The notes below the pieces were generated by a model, which saw only the letters and a list, made by a program, of their open reading frames with translations, was not told the DNA's origin and ran no database searches. A program made the position numbers and the translations under genes. Shown here in pieces: positions 1 to 7,066 of a stretch of 7,340 nucleotides of DNA. The stretch spans positions 1 to 7,340 of the forward strand of contig JAGLTP010000157.1 of NCBI GenBank assembly GCA_023135215.1, in the 5' to 3' direction. Position 1 is the first letter of the stretch, and every line of letters starts with the position of its first letter. Source of the DNA: Candidatus Heimdallarchaeota archaeon. GTDB taxonomy: Archaea; Asgardarchaeota; Heimdallarchaeia; Heimdallarchaeales; Heimdallarchaeaceae.

Positions 1-1109
1 AGTGGATTTCTCCCCCTTTTGAGCCAGAAATAAGAGAGGGTAGAATCTATGCTAGAGGAGTTGGAGATAATAAAGGTCAATTATTTGCTAATTTATGTGG
101 GATAGAATGTACTCTTGAAGCGGAAGAATTGGGAGTAAATGTTAAATTTGTTTTTGATGGTGAAGAAGAGATAGGATCGCCATATCTTGATCAAGCTCTC
201 AAGAGTAAATCAGAATTCTTTCAAGATGTGGATTTAGTAGTTGTCTCTGATGGTCCTGCTGATCCGTCTTGGAAACCTACGCTGGAATTTGGTGCTAGAG
301 GAATAGTAACTATGAGAATAGAACTAATATCAGCTGATTCTGATGTTCACTCAGGCAATTTTGGAGGTATTCAGCCCAACCCAGTTTGGGATCTTATGTC
401 TATTCTAAAAACTATGCGAGACGACAATGGTAAATGTTTGATTGAAGGCTTTTATGATGATGTCTTTACTCCAAGTGAAAAAGCTATAGAAGCTGCAGAA
501 CAATTAGCTAGAAATCCTGAAGATTATATGAAGCAACTTGGGATCAATTATTTTGGAGGAGAACAAGATAAACCACTTGAACACAGGAAAATGTTTAGAC
601 CCACCTTTAATATCAGAGGATTCAAATCAGGTAGTATTCGAGAAAATGCACGCACAATTATTCCTAGAGAAGCTGTTGTGGAAATAGATGCAAGATTAGT
701 TCCAAATCAAAAACCAGAGAAGATTAAGGAACTAATTCTCAATCATCTAGAAAGACTAAAACAGAAATCAGAAAGAATGAAGAATATTATTGATAAATGT
801 ATAATCACTTCTGAAACTTCATTCCACCCTCTCTTTACTCCCTTTGAGCTTCCATGGACAGAGATAATTGAAGATTCAATTAGAGAAGGATATGGAGAGA
901 AACCACTGAAAATTCCTTTAGCTGGAGGAAGTTTACCTCTTCAACCACTGTACGAAGTTACAGAGAAGCCTATCTATATAATCCCCTATGCTCAACCTGA
1001 TGAAAATAACCATGCACCAAACGAGAATATGATGATTGATTGGTTTGAAAATGGAATAAAAACCTGCATTAGTTTATTGGATAAACTTGTGTCAATCAAT
1101 AAAGATTAA
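1..1109 (+). CDS. M20-family metallopeptidase (carnosinase/CNDP-like dipeptidase), 5' truncated
   Basis: C-terminal part of a zinc-dependent M20 peptidase; the reading frame is open from base 3, so the true start lies upstream of the window and the TTG at 129 is internal. Family hallmarks are visible in order. GVGDNKG has the bridging metal Asp at 66-68. DGEEEIGS holds the catalytic Glu/metal Glu pair at 165-170. SDGP has a metal Asp at 249-251. DVHSGNFGG has the lid-domain His at 348-350. NHAPNE, near the C-terminus, has the last metal His at 1011-1013. The first metal His (HxD motif) is missing because of the window edge. The HSGxFGG and LEFGARGI motifs resemble the CNDP2/DUG1 dipeptidase branch more than ArgE or DapE, so hydrolysis of dipeptides or similar amide bonds in the cytoplasm is the likely role; the exact substrate cannot be read. 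The visible part looks intact and ends with TAA at 1107. No promoter is visible because the 5' end is absent. Confidence 0.9.
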   Translation, partial: WISPPFEPEIREGRIYARGVGDNKGQLFANLCGIECTLEAEELGVNVKFVFDGEEEIGSPYLDQALKSKSEFFQDVDLVVVSDGPADPSWKPTLEFGARGIVTMRIELISADSDVHSGNFGGIQPNPVWDLMSILKTMRDDNGKCLIEGFYDDVFTPSEKAIEAAEQLARNPEDYMKQLGINYFGGEQDKPLEHRKMFRPTFNIRGFKSGSIRENARTIIPREAVVEIDARLVPNQKPEKIKELILNHLERLKQKSERMKNIIDKCIITSETSFHPLFTPFELPWTEIIEDSIREGYGEKPLKIPLAGGSLPLQPLYEVTEKPIYIIPYAQPDENNHAPNENMMIDWFENGIKTCISLLDKLVSINKD

Positions 1110-1130
1110 TCATCTTAGATTTATTAGTAG

Positions 1131-1454
1131 AAAATATTTATCAGTGAAGAATCATTAGAAGCATCAGCAATCTTAAAAAATCAGAGTATTGATTCGATAA
1201 TTTGCTACAATTGTAAAGATATTTTTATTGAAAAAGAGAATGTATGCGATAAATGTGGTGCTCCTAAACCAAAATGTATAGTCTGTGGTTTGGATTTATC
1301 CCCTGAAACAGATCCTTTAGATACAGTAGTTCTTACTCCTTGTTGTTCTGTTTATGTTCACATTGAGCATATACTTGAATAGTAAGAGGTTAAAGAGATA
1401 TGTCCTAATTGCAAATTGGAGATAATAGAAGAGGATTCCTTTCCAAGCTTATAA
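1131..1454 (+). pseudogene. Relic of a zinc-ribbon/RING-like protein, no start and two internal stops
   Basis: One frame stays coding-like for about 108 codons, broken only by TAG-TAA at 1380-1385. The translation has CYNC and CDKC pairs (zinc ribbon), then CIVCGLDL, TPCCSVYVHIEH and CPNCKLEI, the cysteine/histidine spacing of a small RING-like cross-brace domain. The stops fall in HILE**EVKEICPNC, where RING-like proteins usually read EWL; TGG to TAG and TTA to TAA are each one base change from that. No ATG or GTG lies in frame upstream of the cysteines, and TAG-TAG at 1125-1130 blocks extension, so the start is also lost. The frame ends at TAA 1452. The intact ancestor was probably a small zinc protein for protein or nucleic acid contacts; a ubiquitin-ligase role is possible but cannot be claimed. 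It fills the gap between the peptidase and the GNAT gene, where nothing else codes. Confidence 0.72.
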
Positions 1455-1475
1455 TTTCAAACTCTATCTTTCAAG

Positions 1476-1483
1476 TTTATATA
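1476..1483 (+). promoter_or_regulatory. Candidate archaeal TATA box for the GNAT gene
   Basis: The octamer TTTATATA matches the archaeal TATA consensus. It would place transcription start near 1505-1510, giving a leader of about 25-30 bases before ATG 1535. A second AT-rich box, TTTTTAAA at 1490-1497, would start transcription near 1521-1526 and make the GTG at 1526 nearly leaderless. No Shine-Dalgarno motif is seen. The call is by pattern and spacing only, in very AT-rich DNA where chance matches are common. Confidence 0.4.
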
Positions 1484-1534
1484 ATGAAATTTTTAAACCT
1501 ATTGTATTAAATCAAAAAAATATTTGTGATAAAA

Positions 1535-2041
1535 ATGAAGAAAAGCAAAGCAGATGTTAAGATTGTAAAAGCATTTCTAGATGATGCTGAAGAATTAACA
1601 AAAATAAGCAAGCTTTCATTTGATGATGATTCTCTTCAGCATGGTCTCGGAGAAACAGGTGGTCCTCCTGGATATGATTCCATCGCAGCTCAAAGAAGAT
1701 GGATTAAACTCACTTTTTATTATAAATTCATAGTTAATAATGAGATAGTGGGGGGTATGTTTGCTGAGTCCGGTAAGAGATTCTATCAACAAAGTTCTAA
1801 AAATCACTTTTATTTTATTAGAATTTTCATCCATCCTGATTACCAAAACTTAGGAATAGGAAAAAAAGCTATGCTATTTATTGAAAATGAGTTTCCTTAT
1901 GCTACTAAATGGACATTGGATACACCAAGCTGGGCAGAGAGAAATCATTATTTCTACGAGAAACTGGGTTATAAAAAAGTTGGAGAGAAAAAGGAAAATG
2001 AAAATTTCATCCTATATCTATATGAAAAAAACATAGGATGA
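1535..2041 (+). CDS. GNAT-family N-acetyltransferase
   Basis: A single-domain acyltransferase of about 168 residues, the usual GNAT size, expected to move an acetyl group from acetyl-CoA to an amine. The acetyl-CoA pyrophosphate-binding motif A is clear: strand FIRIFIHPDYQ followed by NLGIGKKA, the Q/RxxGxG/A loop, then a helix. The N-terminal half contains GETGGPPGYDS and a downstream Trp, a pattern I have seen in uncharacterised archaeal and Firmicute GNATs. The C-terminal NHYFYEKLGYKKVGE is the typical last helix and strand of the fold. The substrate (small molecule, peptide or protein N-terminus) cannot be told. I chose ATG 1535; GTG 1526 in the same frame adds three residues (MIK) and would be favoured if the transcript starts near 1521-1526. 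The gene stands alone, 93 bases before the UvrA-like gene, and its TGA stop lies inside an inverted repeat. Confidence 0.9.
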   Translation: MKKSKADVKIVKAFLDDAEELTKISKLSFDDDSLQHGLGETGGPPGYDSIAAQRRWIKLTFYYKFIVNNEIVGGMFAESGKRFYQQSSKNHFYFIRIFIHPDYQNLGIGKKAMLFIENEFPYATKWTLDTPSWAERNHYFYEKLGYKKVGEKKENENFILYLYEKNIG

Positions 2042-2045
2042 AATT
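2003..2045 (+). repeat. Perfect 13-bp inverted repeat across the GNAT stop codon
   Basis: The left arm AATTTCATCCTAT (2003-2015) is the exact reverse complement of the right arm ATAGGATGAAATT (2033-2045), with a 17-base loop. The TGA stop (2039-2041) sits in the right arm. Transcribed, it forms an AU-rich 13-bp hairpin. The T-rich stretch at 2064-2078 follows after about 20 bases, so the repeat might contribute to 3' end formation or protect the GNAT message, or it may be a protein-binding palindrome. A classical bacterial terminator would have the U tract directly after the stem; here it does not. Confidence 0.6.
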
Positions 2046-2098
2046 CTTATAAAAAATCTTGTTGATTTCCTTTTATATCATCAATCTAAAGAGCACTT

Positions 2099-2106
2099 TT
2101 TTATAA
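2099..2106 (+). promoter_or_regulatory. Candidate archaeal TATA box for the UvrA-like gene
   Basis: TTTTATAA lies 28 bases before the GTG at 2135, which predicts transcription start near 2128-2134 and an almost leaderless message (or a leader of about 10 bases if GTG 2144 is the start). The 11 bases TATAATGAAAT (2102-2112) occur identically upstream of the GNAT gene (1480-1490). No convincing Shine-Dalgarno sequence precedes either GTG. This suggests the UvrA-like gene has its own promoter rather than depending on the GNAT transcript. Confidence 0.45.
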
Positions 2107-2134
2107 TGAAATATTTCTCGTTAAACATAGGATT

Positions 2135-5100
2135 GTGTTGTTAGTGACTATCAAAATCACAGGAGCTAGAGAGAACAATCTGAAAAACGTGGATGTAGAG
2201 ATTAAAGAAGGGTTAACGGTAGTTACAGGCATCTCTGGATCTGGAAAAAGCTCTCTCGTTTATGATACTCTTTATCATGAAGCTAGAAGAAGGTACATTG
2301 ACGCTTTCACACCTCGGTCTTTTGGTAGGCTCCCTAAAGCAAATGTGGAGCAAATAACAAATCTTAATCCAGCAATAGCGGTGGATCAGAATGTTCTAAA
2401 TCGCAATCCACTTTCCACTCTTGCAACTGCTGCAGGATTGCATCCATTCTTTAGAATTCTTTATGCTACTCATGGAGAACGATTTTGTCCTCAATGTAGT
2501 GAAAACTTGGTTGTATACTCTGATGATGCTATTATTGATATTATAAAGAACAAACTAAAAGAAAGCTCTGTAGAGGTTTTTTCTCCTTTGGCAAGATCTT
2601 CGATGGGGAGTCATAGAACTCTCATGAGTATGCTAGTAGAAAGATTCGATTCAGAATCAATAATTGTTGATGATAAGGAGTGGGATAATAATAAACTCAA
2701 TCCTGAGAAAAAACACACAATAGAAATCAAAGTAGCAGAGCTAACCAAAGAAACTAGTTCTCAGCAAATAAGAGATGTAATTCAAGATGTGTTTGAATTA
2801 GGAGGGAATCTAATCGTTATCAAACTTAAAGAAAAAAAAGAGATACTTACAAATCGTCCAATCTGTAAAAATTGTGATTATTGGTTTGGAAATTTAGAAT
2901 CAAAGTATTTTCATATGAAGTGTGAAAATTGTGATGGAAAAGGATGTAATGAATGCAATAGTACGGGATTATATCCTGAAGCTTCATCAGTTAGATGGGA
3001 TGGTTTAGTTCTACCTGAACTACTTGCTTTATCTGTAGAGGAACTCGTAGAAAAATTCGAACAAGCTTTCTTTCCAAAAACTGCAAAAAGATTAGAGGAA
3101 GAAATCAAAAAAAGATTAAAGGCACTTAAGAGAGTGGGATTAGGATATTTACAATTAAATAGACCATCGCCCACATTGAGCAGAGGAGAGAGTCAGCGAG
3201 TTAGGTTAGCGATTATACTTACAAGTAAACTGGAAGATATGTTGCATATTCTGGATGAACCTACAATCGGTCAACACCCACATGATGTAACGAAATTCCT
3301 TCCTGCGTTTAGAGATCTAGCTGGTCCAGTAGTTTTTGTTGAACATGACAGAGTAGCTGTAGCAGTAGCAGACAATGCAATTGATATTGGACCAGGAGCG
3401 GGTAAAGAAGGAGGAGAAATTATATTTAATGGTTTGACTACTGATTTATGGAAGGAGGAGAGTGCTTCTGGTAGATTCTTTAGTTTCAGAGAATTAGTAC
3501 TTATTCCAGATTTAAGAAATGAAGCGGAAAATTTCTTCACAATCAAAAACTCTTACCTTCATAATCTTAAGAACATCACAGTAAAATTCCCTTTAGAAAG
3601 GATTACAATCGTTACAGGAGTCTCGGGTTCAGGTAAGAGTACACTTGTCAAGCACATCTTGTATGAGTCACTAAAAAACAATGAATCAATCGGTTGTGAA
3701 GGTATTGATTCTCTAAAAATCAAACCTGTTTTAGTTGATCAGAGTCCTATTGGTAGAAATCCGAGATCTAATCCTGCTACCTACACAAAACTTTCAGACA
3801 TTATTAGAGATTTATTTGCAGAAGCTTCTGATTTCTCTATTTCACATTTTTCATTTAACAGACCAGAGGGGAGATGTACAAAATGTGAAGGTTTAGGTGC
3901 TGAGGAGTTTAAACTACCTTACATTGCACCAATTTGGTTACCTTGTGATATGTGTCAAGGTAAGCGCTTTAAGGAAGAAGTACTTGATGTGAAAATTGAC
4001 TTCAATGGAAGAAATCTTAGTGTTGGGGATTTTTATGAATTAAGCATTGAGGAAGCAGCACCTTTACTTCTTGAAAGCAAATATCTTTCTGAGAGTAATC
4101 GCAGGAAAGCTAAAACAATACTGTATGCACTTATCGACATAGGTCTAGGTTACCTTCATCTAGGTCAAGCATCCCCCACACTTTCAGGTGGGGAAGCACA
4201 AAGAGTGAAATTAGCTAAATACCTTGGTAGAAAGGATTTATCGAAAAACCTTCTATTACTTGATGAACCTTCAACAGGTTTACACCCAAATGACATTGCA
4301 GGTTTACTAGTTGTGCTCGATCGTTTAGCTAGAGCTGGAGCGACGATAGTTATTGTTGAGCACAATACCGACATCATTAGAGCAGCTGATTGGATAATCG
4401 ATTTAGGTCCAGGAGCAGGACCGAAAGGAGGAAAGTTAGTTTTTTCCGGTTCTGTAGAGGATTTAGTGAAAAACAAGAAATCATTAACAGCTAAAGCATT
4501 AAGAGAGGAACAGGATTTTGCTCCTGATAAGATTTCTCACCCTAAACCAGCCTATAAATCAGACTCAATCTCAATAAAGGGAGCTAGAGCAAATAATCTG
4601 AAAAATGTGAACTTGAATATTCCTAAAGGACAGATTACTGTGGTAACTGGAGTCTCTGGTTCTGGGAAATCAAGTTTAGTAACAGATGTACTTGAGCGAG
4701 AGGCTCGAAGGAGATTCCTTGAAAGCCTTTCAATATATGAAAGACAGAGTACCAAAGAAGGTCCAGAAGCTCCAGTTGAATCTGTAACAGGTTTGGGAGT
4801 TACCGCTAATACTCGAGTTGGTGGAGTCTATTATTCATGGAGAATAGATCCAAGATACAATGTTGGAAACGCAAGCGGAATCAATAAATATCTTCTAAAT
4901 TTAGTCGCTTATTTGGGAGAGAAGATATGTATTAACTGTGGAGAGCAAATGATTAGAGAAGAGGAGAGGTTTTACTGCAAAAAATGTAAAGAAGAGATTA
5001 CTGTTACACCATCACTACTTTCTCCTTTAAATTTACAATCACACTGTATAAAATGTAAGGGAATTGGGAGCTATGGACTTCCTAATGTTGACAAACTAAT

Positions 5101-7066
5101 AATTCACCCAGATAAACCTATTTGCGGTGGAGCTATGTATTCTCCTGGTTTTTGGCCTTTTGGTTATTATTGCAAACAATACAATCATCCTTATTATACA
5201 CTTAGAGCAATGGCTGAAAAGTATGGATATGACCCAGAAAAAACACCATGGAACAAAATGTCTAAAGAAGCTCAAAATGCTTTCCTCTATGGAACTCAAG
5301 AGATTTTTGAATTTGAATATGAAACAAGATCAGTTAGTAAAACAAAGGGGAGAAATAAATGGTGGGGACCCTTCAACGAGTGGGGAGCAAGTTACTTTCA
5401 ATTTGGTGACTTATATGAAACTTACACTGACCGTCATATCTGTGATCAATGTCATGGTCAAAAATTAAGAGATGAATATCTTACTATTACGCTAAATGGA
5501 AAGAATATACATGAACTCAAGCAGTTAACCTTCAAGGAATTATTAGAAGTCTTAAACAGACTAAAAAGAGAGGATTTCGAGAACCAAGGTTATTTACTAC
5601 AGTATTGGGAGAGAATAAAATTACGATTAGAATATCTCATTAAAGTAGGATTAGGATATATCAGTGCAGATAGGTTAAATTACACTCTTTCAGCTGGTGA
5701 ATCAGAAAGACTTAGACTAGTAACTACATTAGGAAGCGGTTTAACATCACTCACGATTCTTCTGGACGAACCAAGTAGAGGTTTACACCCTACAGAAGTC
5801 AAAGCATTGGTTGAAGTTCTTCAAGAGATTAGGAACAATGGAAATTCAGTTATAGTGGTTGAACATGATCCAGAAATTATCCAAGCTGCTGATTATATAG
5901 TAGATATGGGTCCAGGACCAGGTGTAAAGGGAGGAAAAATAGTAGCTCAAGGGAAAATTGAAGAAATTCTTTCAGCAAATACTCTAACTGCTAAATGGTT
6001 AAAGGGAGAAAAGAAAACAGAATCATTATACAAAGCGAAAGGTCAACAGAAACTAGTTTCTAGTAGAAGACAACCTATAGATTGGCTAACAATTAAAGGT
6101 GCAAGAGAGAACAATCTGAAAGGCGAGGATTTTACAATTCCTTTAGGAGTTTTAACAGGAATCTGCGGAGTTTCTGGTTCAGGTAAAAGTTCTCTCATTT
6201 TTGATACCCTTGGCATTGCTCTTACTCCTGAAAAACACACATCATCACTTGGAAGTAGAAGAAGAGATCCTGGAAAACACAAAGCGATTGAAAATGCACC
6301 AAAACAGGCTCTCTTAATAGATCAATCAAAGAGGAAAGTCTACAGCCCTCTTAGATTTTTTGGTTTAATCAACCCATTGATAAGGCTATTTTCAGAAAGC
6401 GAAGAAGCAGAAGCATTAGAAATGAAAGTTGCTGATTTCAAAAAAGCTTGCACAGAATGTAAAGGGAGAGGTGTTATACGGACTGAAATGGGTTTTCTAC
6501 CTTCAGTCAATTCAATGTGTGAGATTTGTAGAGGTACTGGATATTCTCCTGAAACATGGGATGTTAAACTAAAAGGATATTCTCTTCCAGAATTATCATC
6601 TTTAAGCTTGGAAGAAATTTATGATTTGTTCAAAGAAGAGGATACTACAATTGCAAGATATTTGAAAGCTGCTATAGATGTAGGATTAGGTTACTTAGTT
6701 TTGAATCAACCATCATATACCTTATCGGGAGGTGAAGCACAGAGGATGAAAATAGCAAAAGAATTGTGTAAAAAAGCTAAGCAAGGAGCGCTTTACATAT
6801 TAGATGAACCAACAGTTGGATTGCATTTAGAAGATGTTGAAAGACTAATTTATGTTCTTCAGCGACTTGTTGATAATGGTAATTCTGTTCTTGTTGTTGA
6901 GCATCACCCTCATGTTTTAGCTGCTTGTGATTATCTTATAGAACTCGGTCCAGTTGGGGGTCCTGAAGGCGGTCATTTAATAGCTGTAGGTATTCCAGAG
7001 GAATTTGAAAAAATGAATACTCCAACCGCTCCCTATATCAAAAATACTTTAGAGGGAAATCTATGA
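2135..7066 (+). CDS. Tandem (double) UvrA-like protein with four ABC ATPase modules
   Basis: UvrA is the DNA-damage-scanning ATPase of nucleotide excision repair and normally has about 940 residues, two ABC modules, and works as a homodimer. This 1643-residue chain has four complete modules. Walker A lysines are at 38, 501, 845 and 1351. Signatures are LSRGE 348, LSGGE 683, LSAGE 1185 and LSGGE 1530. Walker B DE pairs are at 374, 710, 1211 and 1557. The H-loop EH pairs start at 403, 742, 1243 and 1589. Modules 1 and 3 resemble UvrA ABC-I (ARRRYIDAF, ARRRFLESL after Walker A); modules 2 and 4 resemble ABC-II. Zinc pairs are at 118/121 with 244/247, 263/266 with 271/274, 581/584 with 604/607, 932/935 with 948/951, 971/974 and 1103/1106, and 1439/1442 with 1462/1465. 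Residues 130-240 look like a divergent UvrB-binding domain (SPLARSSMGSH, KKHTIEIKV); half 2 has none. Half 2 keeps the large ABC-I insertion (975-1102), missing in half 1. The halves join near 800-815. GTG 2135 is used here; GTG 2144 is equally possible. A role in repair or in resistance to DNA-binding compounds is inferred. Confidence 0.93.
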   Translation: MLLVTIKITGARENNLKNVDVEIKEGLTVVTGISGSGKSSLVYDTLYHEARRRYIDAFTPRSFGRLPKANVEQITNLNPAIAVDQNVLNRNPLSTLATAAGLHPFFRILYATHGERFCPQCSENLVVYSDDAIIDIIKNKLKESSVEVFSPLARSSMGSHRTLMSMLVERFDSESIIVDDKEWDNNKLNPEKKHTIEIKVAELTKETSSQQIRDVIQDVFELGGNLIVIKLKEKKEILTNRPICKNCDYWFGNLESKYFHMKCENCDGKGCNECNSTGLYPEASSVRWDGLVLPELLALSVEELVEKFEQAFFPKTAKRLEEEIKKRLKALKRVGLGYLQLNRPSPTLSRGESQRVRLAIILTSKLEDMLHILDEPTIGQHPHDVTKFLPAFRDLAGPVVFVEHDRVAVAVADNAIDIGPGAGKEGGEIIFNGLTTDLWKEESASGRFFSFRELVLIPDLRNEAENFFTIKNSYLHNLKNITVKFPLERITIVTGVSGSGKSTLVKHILYESLKNNESIGCEGIDSLKIKPVLVDQSPIGRNPRSNPATYTKLSDIIRDLFAEASDFSISHFSFNRPEGRCTKCEGLGAEEFKLPYIAPIWLPCDMCQGKRFKEEVLDVKIDFNGRNLSVGDFYELSIEEAAPLLLESKYLSESNRRKAKTILYALIDIGLGYLHLGQASPTLSGGEAQRVKLAKYLGRKDLSKNLLLLDEPSTGLHPNDIAGLLVVLDRLARAGATIVIVEHNTDIIRAADWIIDLGPGAGPKGGKLVFSGSVEDLVKNKKSLTAKALREEQDFAPDKISHPKPAYKSDSISIKGARANNLKNVNLNIPKGQITVVTGVSGSGKSSLVTDVLEREARRRFLESLSIYERQSTKEGPEAPVESVTGLGVTANTRVGGVYYSWRIDPRYNVGNASGINKYLLNLVAYLGEKICINCGEQMIREEERFYCKKCKEEITVTPSLLSPLNLQSHCIKCKGIGSYGLPNVDKLIIHPDKPICGGAMYSPGFWPFGYYCKQYNHPYYTLRAMAEKYGYDPEKTPWNKMSKEAQNAFLYGTQEIFEFEYETRSVSKTKGRNKWWGPFNEWGASYFQFGDLYETYTDRHICDQCHGQKLRDEYLTITLNGKNIHELKQLTFKELLEVLNRLKREDFENQGYLLQYWERIKLRLEYLIKVGLGYISADRLNYTLSAGESERLRLVTTLGSGLTSLTILLDEPSRGLHPTEVKALVEVLQEIRNNGNSVIVVEHDPEIIQAADYIVDMGPGPGVKGGKIVAQGKIEEILSANTLTAKWLKGEKKTESLYKAKGQQKLVSSRRQPIDWLTIKGARENNLKGEDFTIPLGVLTGICGVSGSGKSSLIFDTLGIALTPEKHTSSLGSRRRDPGKHKAIENAPKQALLIDQSKRKVYSPLRFFGLINPLIRLFSESEEAEALEMKVADFKKACTECKGRGVIRTEMGFLPSVNSMCEICRGTGYSPETWDVKLKGYSLPELSSLSLEEIYDLFKEEDTTIARYLKAAIDVGLGYLVLNQPSYTLSGGEAQRMKIAKELCKKAKQGALYILDEPTVGLHLEDVERLIYVLQRLVDNGNSVLVVEHHPHVLAACDYLIELGPVGGPEGGHLIAVGIPEEFEKMNTPTAPYIKNTLEGNL
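7051..7066 (+). promoter_or_regulatory. Ribosome binding site and ATGA start/stop overlap
   Basis: AGAGGGA at 7051-7057 is a purine-rich Shine-Dalgarno-like site six bases before ATG 7063, inside the last codons of the UvrA-like gene. The downstream ATG (7063-7065) overlaps the UvrA-like TGA (7064-7066) as ATGA. It is the only strong ribosome site in the window, fits an internal operon gene as opposed to a leaderless first gene, and points to translational coupling. Confidence 0.75.

Noticed and set aside
129..131. TTG as the start of the M20 peptidase
   Set aside because: The same frame is open to base 3 and contains the metal-site motif GVGDNKG upstream, so the TTG is internal.
1616..1846. 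76-codon - strand frame opposite the GNAT gene
   Set aside because: It lies wholly within the conserved acetyltransferase and has no motif of its own.
2046..2080. Classical rho-independent terminator after the GNAT gene
   Set aside because: The stem is AU-rich and the T-rich stretch begins about 20 bases after it, so the canonical layout is missing.
5127..5468. 113-codon + strand frame inside the UvrA-like gene
   Set aside because: It overlaps the conserved ABC-I insertion of module 3 in another frame, has no recognisable motif and no ribosome site.
2168..6121. 18-base identity between 2168-2185 and 6104-6121
   Set aside because: It encodes the conserved ARENNLK of modules 1 and 4; shared protein motif and codon bias explain it, and identity stops at once on both sides, so there is no sign of a recent DNA duplication.
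2911..6282. Several open frames of 67-103 codons on the - strand
   Set aside because: They mirror conserved UvrA motifs (for example reverse readings of the signature and Walker regions), have low-complexity Ser/Leu-rich translations and no promoters.
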